DNA of 64,000 nt, taken from positions 23,704,001 through 23,768,000 of the forward strand of contig NC_072801.1 in the NCBI RefSeq assembly GCF_028583425.1. Direction: 5' to 3'. Positions 1 through 12,500 of the stretch are shown here, piece by piece. Source of the DNA: Eublepharis macularius. Taxonomy: Eukaryota > Chordata > Lepidosauria > Squamata > Eublepharidae. Position 1 is the stretch's first letter; each line of letters opens with the position of its first letter. The position numbers and the translations under genes were made by a program. Under the pieces are notes generated by a model, which was not told the DNA's origin, did no database searches, and saw nothing but the letters and a program-made list of their open reading frames with translations.

Positions 1-207
1 ATGAAAGCATGCCCTTCTCAGTGACACTGCATTATAAAGAAATTTTGGAGCGGGGGTGGGGGAAGAGTAATTTCTTTTCCCTGCCTGGATAGAAGAGAAA
101 ACTCCCCTAATGTCCTTCTCTGCAGAGAAACCCATCACACTTTAACCCCGTCCTTCCTTCAGGAAGCTCAGAACAGCACAGGCCGCGTTGGCTCTCCTCT
201 GCCGTAT

Positions 208-340
208 ACTCGCAACAACCCTGCAAGGTAGCTTAGGCTGAAAACAAAGTGACTGGCCCACGGTCACCCACCATCTTTCATGGCTCAGTGGGATTTGAAC
301 CCAGGTCTCAGTCTGGCACAATCACCACAACACCACACTG
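208..340 (-). mobile_element. tRNA-derived SINE, class 1, partial
   Basis: Read on the minus strand it starts with a tRNA-like head (CAGTGTGGTG...), has a B-box-like GGTTCAAATCCC and the diagnostic body giving, on the plus strand, GTGACTGGCCCACGGTCACC. The 3' tail is missing. The same family recurs more than ten times in the window. Confidence 0.7.
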
Positions 341-342
341 CT

Positions 343-1327
343 TTTGCATACAGTAGAAAGAGTCCCATTCCAGCTTTTTACCTGGAATTGTGAAAAACCA
401 GCACTCAGTCTTGTGAAAGGAAGGAAAACTGCAAGTAAGAACACTCAGTAACCTTGACAAAGCCATCATCTCATGAATGCAAAGGTGCATTTTGGTATGT
501 GTGTTTAATATTCTTTTGAAAATTGTCCGTAGAGGAAAAGGAAGAGGAAAAAATGCGACAATTTGCCTAACCACATTTTTTAAAAGTGCCCTTAAAGGCT
601 CCACTATTATAGCTTGGGGGGGGGAGTATCCCCCTCCCCTTTCTTCCCCTTTGAAGCTGTTTCCTTGTGGGAACAGAAAACATGGAAAGAATTCAATTCT
701 GCATCTCAGCAGAACAGCAAAGATACATGCTTTGGAAACCGGAGCTTTACAAAAAGCAGGCTGGCAGGTGGGTGTGGGTAAAGATGGGTGGGTTGATAGC
801 TCACCATGGCATCCAATTATACCTGTTCTTTCTCCAGCATCAGTAAGTATCCCTCCACTGGGATACTGGGAGGTGGGGGCAGAGATAGAAAGAAGGCAGA
901 CAGAGAGATTAAAAGACACATTGGGGGAAAAGAGCTGCAGTTCAACAAATCGTGGATCCAAAGCTCCACCTACTGGAAGATAGTAGTAGTGCAGCCTATG
1001 TTACATGTTTTTACATCGCTGCTCATTAGAAGAATTGAATAGGTGAAAATCCCACTGAATTTAGTAGGACTTGCCTAGCTGAGCAAGCCTGCATAGAAAT
1101 TCGCTTCAGGAGTGAGGACCAGGTAGCATCCCTGCACCTTGGAATGCAGGGGAATGCAGAATGCAGCAGAGAAAGGGCGGAAAAAAACAGTTTTGGCCGT
1201 TCAGAATACAGCTAACCCAACAAGAAACAAGCTGGGGTTTTTACAAGGAACCTCGAGTGTGATGGCTTCCCATGACTGCAGTTTCTTTGGGGGGAAACTG
1301 AGACTGCTTTAATATCCAGGTACAGAA
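343..1327. other. 5' flank, no gene recognised
   Basis: Open frames on both strands here lack similarity to any protein I recognise and have no splice context. A G-run lies near 616-625. I see no repeat family with confidence. Confidence 0.5.
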
Positions 1328-1504
1328 GGAGGAGAGGCTGTGGCTCAGTGGCAGAGCCTCTCCTCTAGGTCCCAGGTTCAATCCCCCACATCTCCAGATT
1401 AAAAAGGCAGTAGGTGGTATGTAAGACCTCAGCCTCTGGGGAGCTGCTCCCAGTTAGAGAAGACTGATTTTGACAGACTCCATGTAAGGTGCCTTTATGT
1501 GCAG
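1328..1504 (+). mobile_element. tRNA-derived SINE, class 2
   Basis: The head GGCTGTGGCTCAGTGG and the B box GGTTCAATCCC (1375-1385) are tRNA-like pol III promoter elements. The body reads CATCTCCAG...GGCAGTAGGTG..., the same consensus as copies near 21.8, 38.9 and 47.2 kb. The extreme 3' end is lost. Confidence 0.75.
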
Positions 1505-1555
1505 TAGATGATTTATACTCTACACTTGGCAGTGTTTCCATATTTAAATGTGAAC

Positions 1556-2430
1556 ATTTATTTATGTCATTTATAGTCCGCCTTTCTCACTGAGACTCAA
1601 GGCGGATTACATAGTGTGAGATCAGTACAATCAGTAGCAAGGACATTTCCATACAGTAGCAAGGACATTTCCATAAACAATGCCATAGGGTAAATAGATA
1701 CAAGTTTACAAAGACATAGCATTAGCAAGGATCCAATACTGGATTGAAGAATTGCTGGAACAGAACATAATCAGTTCTAGGACTGACATTAGACAACATG
1801 AAGCACAGGTAGTACATAAGAATACATATTTACAGCAACAGATAATATGTAAGGCAACATAGTGGTGAAGTCTATGGACCCTAACTCACCAGCAAAGCAT
1901 CTGAGACCCCCTCCCTACAATACCGCCCTCCTATCTGAGTAAAATGCCTTTTTGAATAATTCGGTTTTGCATCATTTGCGGAAAGCTAGGAGAGTGGAGG
2001 CTCTTCAGACCTCCTCAGGCAGGCCATTCCACAAGGGTAGAGGCCACCGCAGAGAAAGCCGATGTACGGGCTGTTGTTGATTTCACACATGTGCAGGCTG
2101 GCACCTGCAAGAGACCCTGTTCAGATGAGTGAAGCAGGCGTGGGGGGATATAGGGAGGGAGGCAGTCTCGTAGGTGTGCCAAGCCAAGGCTGTGAAGAGC
2201 TTTGTATGTAAAAAACAATACTTTGAATATACCTATCACTGTAACTGATAGGTAGCCAATGGAGTGACTGTAGGATGGGAGTGATGTTCATGCTCCTGCT
2301 TGCTCCTGCTAACAGTTGAGCTGCAGCATTTTGTACCAATTGGAGCCTCCTAGTTAACTTAGGTGGGAAACCAATGTATTGTGCATTACAATAGTCAAGT
2401 TTTAATGTTACCATAGCACGGATCCAGGTG
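1556..2430 (-). mobile_element. L2-like LINE, 3' fragment
   Basis: On the minus strand, about 2414-2020 encodes the C-terminal part of an L2-type reverse transcriptase polyprotein: LDYCNAQYIGFPPKLTRRLQ, LVQNAAAQLL and LHWLPISY are hallmark segments. It then runs into a 3' UTR ending with the tail TAATCCGCCTTGAGTCTCAG, GTGAGAAAGGCGGACTATAA at about 1556-1615. It is 5'-truncated and contains frame breaks. The same family occurs at 43.7-45.3 kb with the RT core. Confidence 0.8.
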
Positions 2431-3214
2431 GTCGAGCCTTTGCTCCTGAGTTGGTGTGAATCAAGCTGCCAGATGGAGCATCCAGCTTGGGGTGGGGGGG
2501 ATGTGGGGGGATGCCCTGAAAACAGCTGAGTTCCTATTTGCAGTCACCAACCACCTTAATAGACAAGGCAGGTGGTGATGCTGTGCCATGCTGACAATGG
2601 CTATATACCATGAAGCAAAAGAGCGCAGCAGATGGAACACTGGTGACGGCAAGAGACGAGAAGAAGCTCTGGCCTTACGCAGCTGCTCAGCAATCAAAGA
2701 GCAGTGGAATTCGAAGATGAGGAACATAATTCCATCGTCAAGGTTCTACTAGCTTCCCTACTAAAAGACTGAAAACCAATCTGTACTTTATGCATTAGGA
2801 AGAGGTAGACTGAAGTGTCATCGCTGAACAGTTCAAAAGGGAGGGGATCATGTTATTGTATGTACCAGGGCAACAGATGTTGCTATTTTTTGGATCTGCT
2901 TGCAGAGAGGTCCCCTCCCCTATGCAAGAAGCATTCAATTTTATGACCCTGATGCCTGCAGTATGAACAGGTTCCATCTAGAAGTTCTGCATACTGCATA
3001 GCTGGGCTGTTAAATACCTTCAGAGGAAGGGCAGAAACTCTTGATGGGGGGGGGGAGCACTGCTCTTCTCTGACTTACCCAATTTAGAGGATTCTAATTC
3101 CACTTGCAGAACTGAACTTTGCTTATCAACTGCTGGCATCCTCCACCTGGAGCCCTTCAGTTTACAAACAGACTAAGGATCAAGGCCCAGTTTGCTCATC
3201 TCAGCGTTGGTTAC
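2431..3214. other. Unassigned intergenic stretch
   Basis: No gene recognised. A G-rich run (about 2491-2511) and a short poly-G (3044-3054) are present. The left part may be decayed LINE sequence but I cannot show it. Confidence 0.4.
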
Positions 3215-3487
3215 TGTAAGGTGGTGGTGTGCTTTTAACATCGTGGGACTCTAATGTGAGCACGGGACTCTAATCTGGAGAACCAGGTTGGATTCCTCAC
3301 TCCGCCATTTGAAGCCAGCTGGGTGACCTTGGGTCGGTCACAGCTTCCAGGAGCTCTCTCAGCCCTACCTACCTCACAGGGTGTTTTGTTGTGGGGATAA
3401 TAACAACATACTTTGTAAACCACTCTGAGTGGGCATTAAGTTGTCCTGAAGGGCAGTATATAAATCGAATGTTATTATATATTATTA
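3215..3487 (+). mobile_element. tRNA-derived SINE, class 3
   Basis: The head contains GGACTCTAATCTGGAGAACC. The body has GGTGACCTTGGGTCGGTCAC and CACAGGGTGTTTTGTTGTGG. The tail GTAAACCACTCTGAGTGGGC ends in TATATAAATCGAATGTTATT. Other copies lie at 7.1-7.4 kb and 46.1-46.4 kb. Confidence 0.75.
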
Positions 3488-3941
3488 TGGTGGTGAGGTG
3501 GGAGAATTATCAGACAAAATTTTCTTCATGGTACAGAAAATTACTTTTCTTCTATTTCATACAATCATGGAGTTGTCATTGGCACAGGTGGTAATCTAGC
3601 AGATGGATCCTTTTAACTGCAGGTGCTGGGGGTCCTATTCAAGGCTCTACTACTAAGCTAAAGACCACACACAAACAGTTAACACTTGAACCGCAGTATT
3701 TCCTCCGCAAAGGACATGTAAAAATTTTGTGAATTGTTCTCTTTACTGGGTGGAGTTCATAGTTGCACAATGAAGGATCTAGGTTAAGAAACATCTGGGT
3801 GGGGTGGGGGTAAAGTTTTAAGCAACTTAGAATTTCTTGTTACCTTAGGGAACAAGCGTACCAGTCAAAAGAGGACAGTTTTGCCTCCTCTGATTAGATG
3901 CAGCAGCCCTAAACTCTTTGGTCTTCCCTAACTTCTGCTAC
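3488..3941. other. Unassigned stretch
   Basis: No gene or repeat identified with confidence. Confidence 0.4.
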
Positions 3942-4024
3942 CTGGAGATGCTGGGAATTGACACAGGGACTTTCTACATGCCAAGCAGATGCTCTCCCAG
4001 TGGCTCTCACTGAGCCACAGCTCA
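3942..4024 (-). mobile_element. tRNA-derived SINE, class 2, head fragment
   Basis: The reverse complement of GCTCTCACTGAGCCACAGCT and CTGGAGATGCTGGGAATTGA matches the class 2 SINE head; the body is missing. Confidence 0.6.
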
Positions 4025-4125
4025 CGTCCCAACTTTAAGCTACTTGGGAGTAGAGACTTGTATCTCCGTCTACCCAACCACTCTGGTCATCTTCAGAGGT
4101 CCTGTTTCTGGTGCCCCTGCCAGCT

Positions 4126-4744
4126 AGGGTTGCCAGGTCCAGGTTGGAAAATTCCAGGAGATTTTGGGGGTGGAGCCTGGAGAAGGTGGGGTTTGGGGAG
4201 GAGAGGGGCCTAAGTGGGGTATAATGCCATAGAATTCAACCTTCAGAGTGTGAGCAAAAGCACAGCCATTTTTTTCCTGCTAGCTTGAAATACAAAGCTG
4301 CTTTTGCCTGGCATTGAATGTAACTGTGCAGAGAAATGCTTGGCCAGCAAAAGCAGAAGCAGTAATCAACTTCTGATTGAAACCAGCTAGATAACATGGG
4401 AAAGTTTCACTTAGAGCTGAGAAAAGAGGATGGGCCTTTTGTCTGAGCAAGAAGGTGGACTTTGTCTCAAAACGGGGCAAGGGGTATATAAAGATGCTCC
4501 CCACCATTTTAGGGTGGGCTCAGAGTGTTTTTACCGGCTTGAAACTCTGTACCTCTTTATTCCTGGAATAAAATCTTTGCCTCTGCAAAGTTCTCCAAGT
4601 CTTGGTGTAATCATTGGGCAAAGCACGAGATCATGAACCTTGCTATTTTTGCCAGACATTTTCTCAAGGGGAACTCGTCTCTGTTGCCTGGAGATCAGTT
4701 GTAATTCGGGGAGATCTCCAACTACCACCTGGAGGCTGGCAACC
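4126..4744 (+). mobile_element. Family A inverted-repeat element (TA-flanked), split by an LTR-like insertion
   Basis: The left part (4126-4248) begins TAGGGTTGCCAGGTCCAGG and the right part (about 4637-4744) ends CACCTGGAGGCTGGCAACC. Family A elements carry terminal inverted repeats GGGTTGCCA/TGGCAACCC, usually next to TA, and are about 200 bp: the behaviour of a non-autonomous DNA transposon. This copy is interrupted by the element at 4249-4636. Confidence 0.7.
4249..4636 (+). mobile_element. Probable solo LTR (fossil), nested in family A
   Basis: A roughly 390-bp insert that is not part of family A. It starts TGTGAGC, carries a TATA box (TATATAAA, 4485-4492) and a polyadenylation signal (AATAAA, 4567-4572) 80 bp apart, then a U5-like end: the layout of an LTR. 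A possible 6-bp duplication AACCTT flanks it. No internal region or second LTR is present. Family unknown; moderately old. Confidence 0.45.
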
Positions 4745-4754
4745 TGCGCCAGCT

Positions 4755-4985
4755 AAGGTTATAGAGATGGCAACCAGGAAAGGGCCTTCTTGTTCATGGC
4801 ATCAAAATTCTGGAACTCCCTCCCCAGAGAGATTCATCTTTCTCCCTTTACTGATGTCTTTCCTCAGCGGGCGAAGACTCTTTTGGTTCATTTGGCACAC
4901 TCCCAATAACTGTTACTGGTCCTCCTCCCTGGTTGCATGTTTTTAATGTTTTTATATTTTTGCGTTTGTTATGTTCTATTTAATT
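4755..4985 (+). mobile_element. LINE 3' fragment (L2/CR1-like)
   Basis: One frame around 4778-4850 reads RAFLFMASKFWNSLPREIHL, the conserved C-terminal block (WNSLP.EI) of L2-like LINE polyproteins. A 3' UTR follows and ends in the (TA)n microsatellite. Confidence 0.65.
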
Positions 4986-4986
4986 G

Positions 4987-4987
<1 letters not shown>

Positions 4988-5064
<77 letters not shown>
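4988..5064. repeat. (TA)n(CA)n microsatellite
   Basis: About 33 TA units followed by a short CA run. Open frames here encode only YIYIYI repeats and are not genes. Confidence 0.95.
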
Positions 5065-5065
<1 letters not shown>

Positions 5066-5190
5066 ACACACAAACAAGTATACATACACACGGTGATTTT
5101 TTTTGTTTTTTTAAAAAGGTACTGATACTCATATATAATACGGTTGCACTAATTTCCACCAATTCCCCCCAAGGATGGGAAAGCTCTCCT

Positions 5191-5420
5191 AAATGTATTT
5201 ACATTATTTATAGTTCTCCTTTCTCACTGAGACTCCAGGCAAATTACACAGTATAAGTCAATTGGATCGCAATAAATTAGAAATAAATACAGGTTATGAG
5301 AGGCCAGATCTCCAGACAGTCAGCTGAAACATAAGAATCAACAAATGTTAGGCATAAGAAAGAACATTACATTAGTAAATTGTCAGTGTCATTGTTCAAG
5401 AGGCACAGGCTTTATGAAAC
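5191..5420 (-). mobile_element. L2-like LINE 3' UTR fragment
   Basis: The plus strand reads ATTTATAGTTCTCCTTTCTC then ACTGAGACTCCAGGCAAATT, the reverse complement of the L2-like tail seen at 1556 and 61.4 kb. The upstream part is diverged; the left boundary is approximate. Confidence 0.55.
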
Positions 5421-5730
5421 TACAGCAATCGTCTGAGAATTAATAAATGCTTAAACTATGAACATATTTGTGGCAGAAGTCATTTTAATACTCTTAAAGT
5501 CAGGCAGAGAGAACTGAAGCTGCACATCAGGAAAATAGCTATTGATGGAAGTACATGTGTTCTGCAGTTCCCAGTAGTCTCTGGGGAATCCATAGCAGTT
5601 CTTATCACTTAACAGTGAAAAACAATTAATAGCATTTATTGACCAGTCTATTGACCCATAGCAGACCAGCCCTAGCCAGAAAGCCATACGTGGGAACGAC
5701 TGTACTGCGGACATAGGATGAGCTAGATGT

Positions 5731-6069
5731 AGGGTTGCCAACTCCAGGTTGCAACATTTCTGGAGATTTGGAATTAGAGCCTGGGGAGGGCAGAGTTTGA
5801 AGGGGGAAGGGACTTCAGTGGCATCAATGCCATATAGTCCACCGTCTAAAGCTGCCATTTTTTCCGGGAGAACTGATCCCTGTAGTCTGGGGACATCAGG
5901 TGTAATTCTGGGAGGATCTCTAGGCCCCTATACATTTGTTGTTACTTTTTCAATAACACTTTATACTAATTTTTTACTGTGTTGCCCTCATATATATTGC
6001 TTGTGTTGGTACTTCCTTGAGGGTTGCTCCTGTTGCTTTTTTGGGTTTCCCACCTGGAGGTTGGCAACA
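5731..6069 (+). mobile_element. Family A element with an unrelated ~120-bp insert
   Basis: It starts TAGGGTTGCCAACTCCAGG and ends CCACCTGGAGGTTGGCAAC. The consensus is broken between about 5927 and 6048 by AT-rich sequence of unknown origin. Confidence 0.7.
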
Positions 6070-6199
6070 TTATCTAGCTGGCTTAATATTAGCAGGGTGC
6101 TGGTTATCTTTAGCATTTACTTTATCTTTCGGAAAAACTATACTTTATTCTTAGGAATGTTTGAATGCACACACTTACACGCTGGCGCTGCGCTATATA

Positions 6200-6561
6200 C
6201 AGTAACTTGAAACCTCCCTCGCTGGCAACCCGATCCCGTCAATGCCAAGGGTCAAGTTAGACATGTAGGTTTTTAAAGGGCTGGGTCTGAGTTCCAGGAG
6301 TCCAACTCTGTGTGTCCTTTTCTCTTCCGGAACCCTAAGCGCAGAGCTCCTGATACCAGGAAAGAGGACGTTAAACAGATGTGAACCCTCCTCGCTATCG
6401 GCCCACTGCTTTTTTGGGTCCCCCAGCTGGGCGCTTCCGCAAGCTTCCTATTGGCTGGTTTCTCGAACCGGCTCCGCCTCTCTCTGGAGGAGTGGAAGGC
6501 GTGTGTTGATTGGGTCAGCTGAAGGGAGGGGAGAGGTCAGCCTGCTTCCGGGTGCGTGGTC
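6200..6561 (+). promoter_or_regulatory. DHRS7B: DHRS7B promoter / 5' UTR
   Basis: A CpG-bearing stretch just upstream of the proposed first coding exon. Visible motifs: ETS-like CTTCCGGAA (6324-6332) and CTTCCGGG (6545-6552), two reversed CCAAT boxes (ATTGG at 6450-6454 and 6509-6513) and a GC-rich segment CCGGCTCCGCC between them. No TATA box is obvious, fitting a housekeeping promoter. The transcription start is not determined. Confidence 0.6.
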
Positions 6562-6581
6562 ATGGTGACGGTGGTTGCCAG
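6562..6581 (+). CDS. DHRS7B: DHRS7B coding exon 1 (20 nt)
   Basis: ATG at 6562 encodes MVTVVA plus two bases (AG), followed by donor GTAATG. Joined to exon 2 it gives [15 protein letters not shown] before MDLAA: exactly 15 residues, as many as precede MD in human DHRS7B (which also begins MV). Phase, length and promoter context support it; the sequence is too short for proof. Confidence 0.65.
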
Positions 6582-9500
6582 GTAATGAGTCGGATAGGGG
6601 AGGGGGGGTCGCATTTTCCAAATCCTGGTCATAGTTATGACTTGGGGAGTGGCTCCCCCCGCCCCCAAGCAGTGGGGCATATGGAGGAGGGTTGAGGGCT
6701 CTTTCCCAAGTACAAGCGTATGGGCTTGGGCTATTCCGGGCTGGGACATTTCTGGAGATTTGGGGGTGGAGGGTCGGGAGAGCGGGGTTGGGGAGGGGAG
6801 GGACCTCAGGGTGGTATAAAACCACAGAGTCCCCTCTCTAAAGCAGCCATTTTCTCCAGAAGAATTGATCTCAGTAGTCTGGAGATCATTTGTAATTCTG
6901 GGGACTCTCCAGGCGCCACCTGAAGGTTGGCAACCCTAACGGGAGGGGAAAGTCCTCAGCTGGGTATAATGCCAGAGTCCACCCTCCAAATCTGCCACTT
7001 TGTCTGGTGGAACTGTGCTCTGGAGATCCATTCTAAGAGATCTCCAGGTTCTGTCTGGAGATAGGCGAGCCTAGCTTGGGCAGGAAGGTGGGGGCTGGTG
7101 TCTTTCTCTGCATTGGAAAGGCATGCTATGATTATGTTTTTAATAATAATAATAACAACATTCGATTTATATACCGCCCTTCAGGATGACTTAACACCCA
7201 CTCAGAGCAGTTTACAAACTATGACCTTATTATCCCCACAAAACACTCTGTGAGGTGGGTGGGACTAAGAGAGCTAGAAGCTGTGACTGACCCAAGGTCA
7301 CCCAGCTGGCTTCAAGTGGAGGAGTGGGGAATCAAACCCAGCTCTCCAGATTAGAGTCCCCCGTGCTTAACCACTACACCAAACTGGCTCTCAGGAAAAG
7401 AGCAGGGGAAAAGAGGCTCCAAGAGAAACAGAGAAATTGCCTATCAGGCTTGCAGTCTTATTTCTCTGTTTGGAAGCATTACCAGGGATTGCAGGTGGGA
7501 GAGATCACAAGCTTTTCTATGCAGTCATCACCTTCATCATTAATACCTCCCTCCCCACGACATTAACACAGAAGCATATCTGTTTGCAATGAAGATTCTT
7601 GTGGTTCCTTAAAAATGAATAGTGAGCATCCGTGCTGCATTTTCCCTGTTCAAAGCACTTTATATACACTCATTTTTATACTCCTTGCAGCCCTGTGAGG
7701 TAGGCCAGTAAATTGCACATTGGGAGGGAGGGGGGCTGAGAGTGACTTGGCAATGGCCACCTAGTGAACAGGTGATTTAAACCAAGGGCACACACGGAAC
7801 CGCTCTTATTACAGTATCAGACCATTTTTAACATCAGTCTGGCAGTCATCAGGAAAATAAGCAACTTTCTGCATAAATCTAGTGATGCGGCACTAGACAG
7901 TGAAGCCCTGTGATTCTTTAGTAAGCTATTAAAAATGCATGGTTTTAATTAGTACCTTGATCCTTAGGGTGAGGATTAGAAATACACATGGTTGAAAAGA
8001 AATGGTCAGGAAAAGACAGCAAGATTAGCCTGTTAATTCTAAATCACATTTATGTTTGCTGTGTAATAAGTACACGCTTGTCATTTGTTTAGTGATGACA
8101 TCCTGAATCATATGTTGGGCTTGGGCAACTGAATTCATGTTGTGTAACTTGCTTAGGAAAAATGTTTTAGTCTGCAGATGCTTGGAAATGTTCAGGGGAG
8201 GGGGACAAGTTTGTTTCTGTATTTTAGAGAATGTAGAGCAACGACAGTAATCTTTCACCCCAATTTTCTTTTGTTTTATCATTAATGTCATTCAATATGT
8301 ACAGTCTTTACAAATTTGAGTCACTGTTCTAAAAGTATAGAGGGAAAAAAATAAAACTTCAGATAGGAGATCATCAGCAAGAATTTTCAGCAGTACAGGA
8401 GTTCATACTGTGTGTCCCTTTCATCGGTTACTAGTGCATTCTAGTATGTATGGCATGTGCTTACAACTGCCTGAATAAAGACTGGGCCTATCTATAGTGT
8501 ACAGCTGTAGCAAGAGATGATGACACCCGTAGCCACGATTGGCTGAGTTGCCCTGATGTCACAGATGGGAAGCAGAAAGGTTTCTTCCCGTTACTGGTGG
8601 AGGTACTGAAAGACTAGAGAAATGCCAAGGAGGATAGGGAAGAAGGCAAGATAAGAGAGCGGAAGGGAATGTTTTGGAAGAATTGAGTCAGGAAAGGATT
8701 GTAAGGGAGAGAAAACAGACCTCAGAGGAGAGATGTGCGTAGACAAGAGGATGAAGGAATCTGATGTATTGATGGGGAAAAGCCAACCAGATATATGTGT
8801 ACAGACCTCTATTGCTACGTTTGATCGGACAACACATTCTGCTGTGTGCGCCCGGCCCTTAGCTCCAGCACTCACTGCACTGCTGATCAACACCTTGGAC
8901 AGGCAAAGAATGGAGTGGAACCCAGGCTTGCAGTGCCAGACAAAGTGGCACAGCTGGGAGCTATATTTAGGGAGCAGAAGAAGCGTGTGCAAGTGTGGTC
9001 CGGCTGCATCATCGTTTATGATGCAGAGGAGCAAGAGGAAAGACTGTCTAGCTTTTAGCCTGCTGTTCTCTTAGCCAGCAAATATGGGCTTCATAGAATC
9101 ATAGAATCATAGAGTTGGAAGGGGCCATACAGACCATCTAGTCCAACCCCCTGCCCAGTGTCTATATGTGCTTTCTTTTTTCCCCCCAGTGTGTAGTGGT
9201 TAGAGTGCTGGACTAGGATCTGGGAGACCATGTAAGCTTGCTGGGTGACCATAGGCCAGTCATACATTCTCAGCCTAGCCTACCTCATCTGGTTGTTGTG
9301 AGGCTAAAATTGGAGAAGATAACAATATCAGCCACTTTGGGTCCCCCCCTGGGGAGAAAGCTGGAGGAGAAATGAATAAGTGAGTCAATAAATTTAGCTC
9401 TTACATGTATGCTGGCTAGTGAGTTCATGGTAGCAGCAGCATTTGAACCTGGCCTTTCCTGATCAAGGCTGATCATAGAATCATAGAGTTGGAAGGGGCC

Positions 9501-12500
9501 ATACAGACCATCTAGTCCAACCCCCTGCCCAGTGTCTATATGTGCTTTCTTTTTTTCCCCCAGTGTGTAGTGGTTAGAGTGCTGGACTAGGATCTGGGAG
9601 ACCATGTAAGCTTGCTGGGTGACCATAGGCCAGTCATACATTCTAAGCCTAGCCTACCTCATCTGGTTGTTGTGAGGCTAAAATTGGAGAAGAGAACAAT
9701 ATCAGCCACTTTGGGTCCCCCCCTGGGGAGAAAGCTGGAGGAGAAATGAATAAGTGAGTCAATAAATTTAGCTCTTACATGTATGCTGGCTAGTGAGTTC
9801 ATGGTAGCAGCAGCATTTGAACCTGGCCTTTCCTGATCAAGGCTCAGCCTCGGAAAGAAGGCAGGGCATGGGAGGGTGTGCTGATTTCTGCCACATCACC
9901 ACATTTCTCTGGCTTTTCTGGTTACAACATCTACTCTATCCCAGCTGCAGTTATGTGGAACCATATGCGACAGACAAAGAAGTGCCTGTCAGGGAAAAGT
10001 GCCTCTGAATGAATTGGAATTGGCCCTATATCCAAAATGTAATGCTACATTTCTGAGGCTTGTTCTTGGAGGCCGTTTTTGGTCACTTGCACCCGCATTA
10101 GAGTTGAGTCCGTTTGGCAGGCGGCTGCTTCCCTACTGAAGTCTCTTGGCCCTCTGTCAAAGCCTTTGAGACAGATCCCCAGGCAGGACATGCTTCTGAA
10201 AGAGAACATTTGCGGGGAGAAGGGGAAGAAGGAAGGAGTGGTCTTCAGACTGCAGGGGGTGAGCAGGCAAGATCTTGTACTGTTTTAACACAACTACAAT
10301 GGGATTACACTTCCATTCCTGCTTCCCCGCAAATGACATTTCCACAGTTGAGGCTTGAATGGCCTTTGGACCTCAAAGGCCTGCTTGGTTGTAACTGTGA
10401 AATGGGCTTTTGTAATGCAAATGAGTACCCTGACCGGTATTGGCCTATTACAAACCAACTGAACCAAGAAGTGTTGCACATACGAAAGAAAAGTTTGGCG
10501 TGTTTGCCTAGACTTGTTGCAGAGGGGAACAATTTTCTATGCTGTTACTGGAATTTTTCTTTTTGCCATAAGGGTTTTACCTTAGCTGTATTGTGATGTC
10601 TTCTATTGCTTCTTTATTGCCTCCCTGTCTTTTGGGGAAAAAATACATTTGCAGATACGAGGTAGCCAGTCTATTTATTTATTTAGATATGTTTGCCCTG
10701 CTTTGTGCCCTAAAGAGGACCTGCAGCGACCTGCAGCCTAGTTCTTCCCTCTTCCATTTTATCATTGCATCAGCAACCCCGTGAGGTTGGCTAGGCTTAG
10801 AGCAAGTGAATGGCTCACGTTCACCCCAAGGGGCTTCCATGGCAGAGTGAGGATTCAAACGGAGGTTTCCCAAATCTTAGCCTGACATTCTAACCACTAC
10901 ACCATGCTGGAAATTGGATATGTGTTAACAATTAGAGTTATATTCAATTACCAGTCTTGCCAGTAATCAGTTGAGTCATTAGTAGTGTTGCCACCTCTAG
11001 GTTGGGAAATTCCTGGAAATTTGGGGGATGGAGCCTGGAGAGAGCGAGGTTTAATGCCATATAGTCCACCTTCCAAACCCGCCATTTTCTCCAGGGAAAC
11101 TGATCTCTGTGGTCTGGAGATCAGTTGAAACCATGGCATATCTCCAGCCACCACCTAGAGGTTGGCAGCCTTGTGATTAGCCATTTAGACTATAGCCAGG
11201 CTAAATGATACCCCCAGGAAAATACCCCCATTCCACTTCTTGTGCTGCATAATTGTTAGACTGCTCAAGGTAATTTGTCCAGAAAGCAGAACTGAGAATA
11301 TCATAGTGGGAATGAGGTGGGGGGGGGGCAAGGTGTCAGCTAAATTGACAAATATTTATGGCTCTCTAAATATAGCAAGGGTTACATGTGCATGTTAACA
11401 TGAGGGTGAAAAATCACAACTCGTGGCTGGGGGCACACTGCATATGTTAATTTGGCTGGTGTATTGGAACAAAACAGCCTGTCTTCTCCCTGTTCCTCCT
11501 GCCTGCCCTACAATAACAAGTCAGACAGTGCCAGCTTGGGGCGATGTAGCTGCCTGGAGTGCAGAAAACAGCTGTTGACGGGAAGGAGATGAGCTCCTTG
11601 TCTGCCCTGTTATATTCACTTTCTTTCAGGAAAGTTGCTTCTTCACTTGAGTTGCTGACCAAAGAAGAGGGCATCAGCAGGCTGCTCCGCAGCTGAGTAA
11701 AGGCATTCCCCATGCTATCATGTTCCTCCCAGGGAAACCCTCTCTGGCTGCACTATCACTGTCCTGGGTTTGAGAGTACTGCTCTACCGGACACACCTGT
11801 GGGGGCCTGGGTCCATATTAAATAAACAGGAATCGGTCATGAAGCAGTCAGTCTTGGGGTCCGAGAGGAATTATGGGAGGGGTGGGGGATGCACAGTCTG
11901 GTACCCCCTTTCCATCTGCCTGCAGACTTCTGTATACAAGCGAATCTTCCTGACACCCTCCCTTTAACTGACTCGTAGCTGCTGTCAATCTCTTTCTCCA
12001 GAAATGAGGCGGGAGTAAGGCAAGGAGCAGACAGACCAAGACTCGGTATGTCCGTCTCCTTCTGGGATGTTGATGGGCCTCTAAGACATTCCCATGTTGG
12101 ATTTGTAGATACAGGCATACTTCCTGTATCGTGATGATGTAGGAAGGCATTGCTTAGTCTGGATATTATGGGATTAGAGTTTGAAATCCTAGTATCTCCC
12201 CTCCCCCTTCCACCACCACCACCACCAGGTACTTTGCAATCTCTGCTTGTTGGGGGTCGGGAAGCTGAGCATTTCAGTTTCCAATGTGAATCACTGGGAC
12301 TGCTGCAAATTCATGATTTTTCCTGGTGCTAAATTTTGTTGGTACATTTAACCAGGGCTTTTTTTCTGGGGAAAGAGGTAGTGGAACTCAGTGGGTTGCC
12401 CTCGGAGAAAACGGTCACATGGCTGGTGGCCCCGCCCCCTGAACTCCAGACAGAGGGGAGTTTAGATTGCCCTCCACGCCAGCGCGGAGGGCAATCTCAA

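Noticed and set aside
4937-5256. Open frames encoding YIYIYI repeats on both strands
   Set aside because: They are translations of the (TA)n microsatellite.
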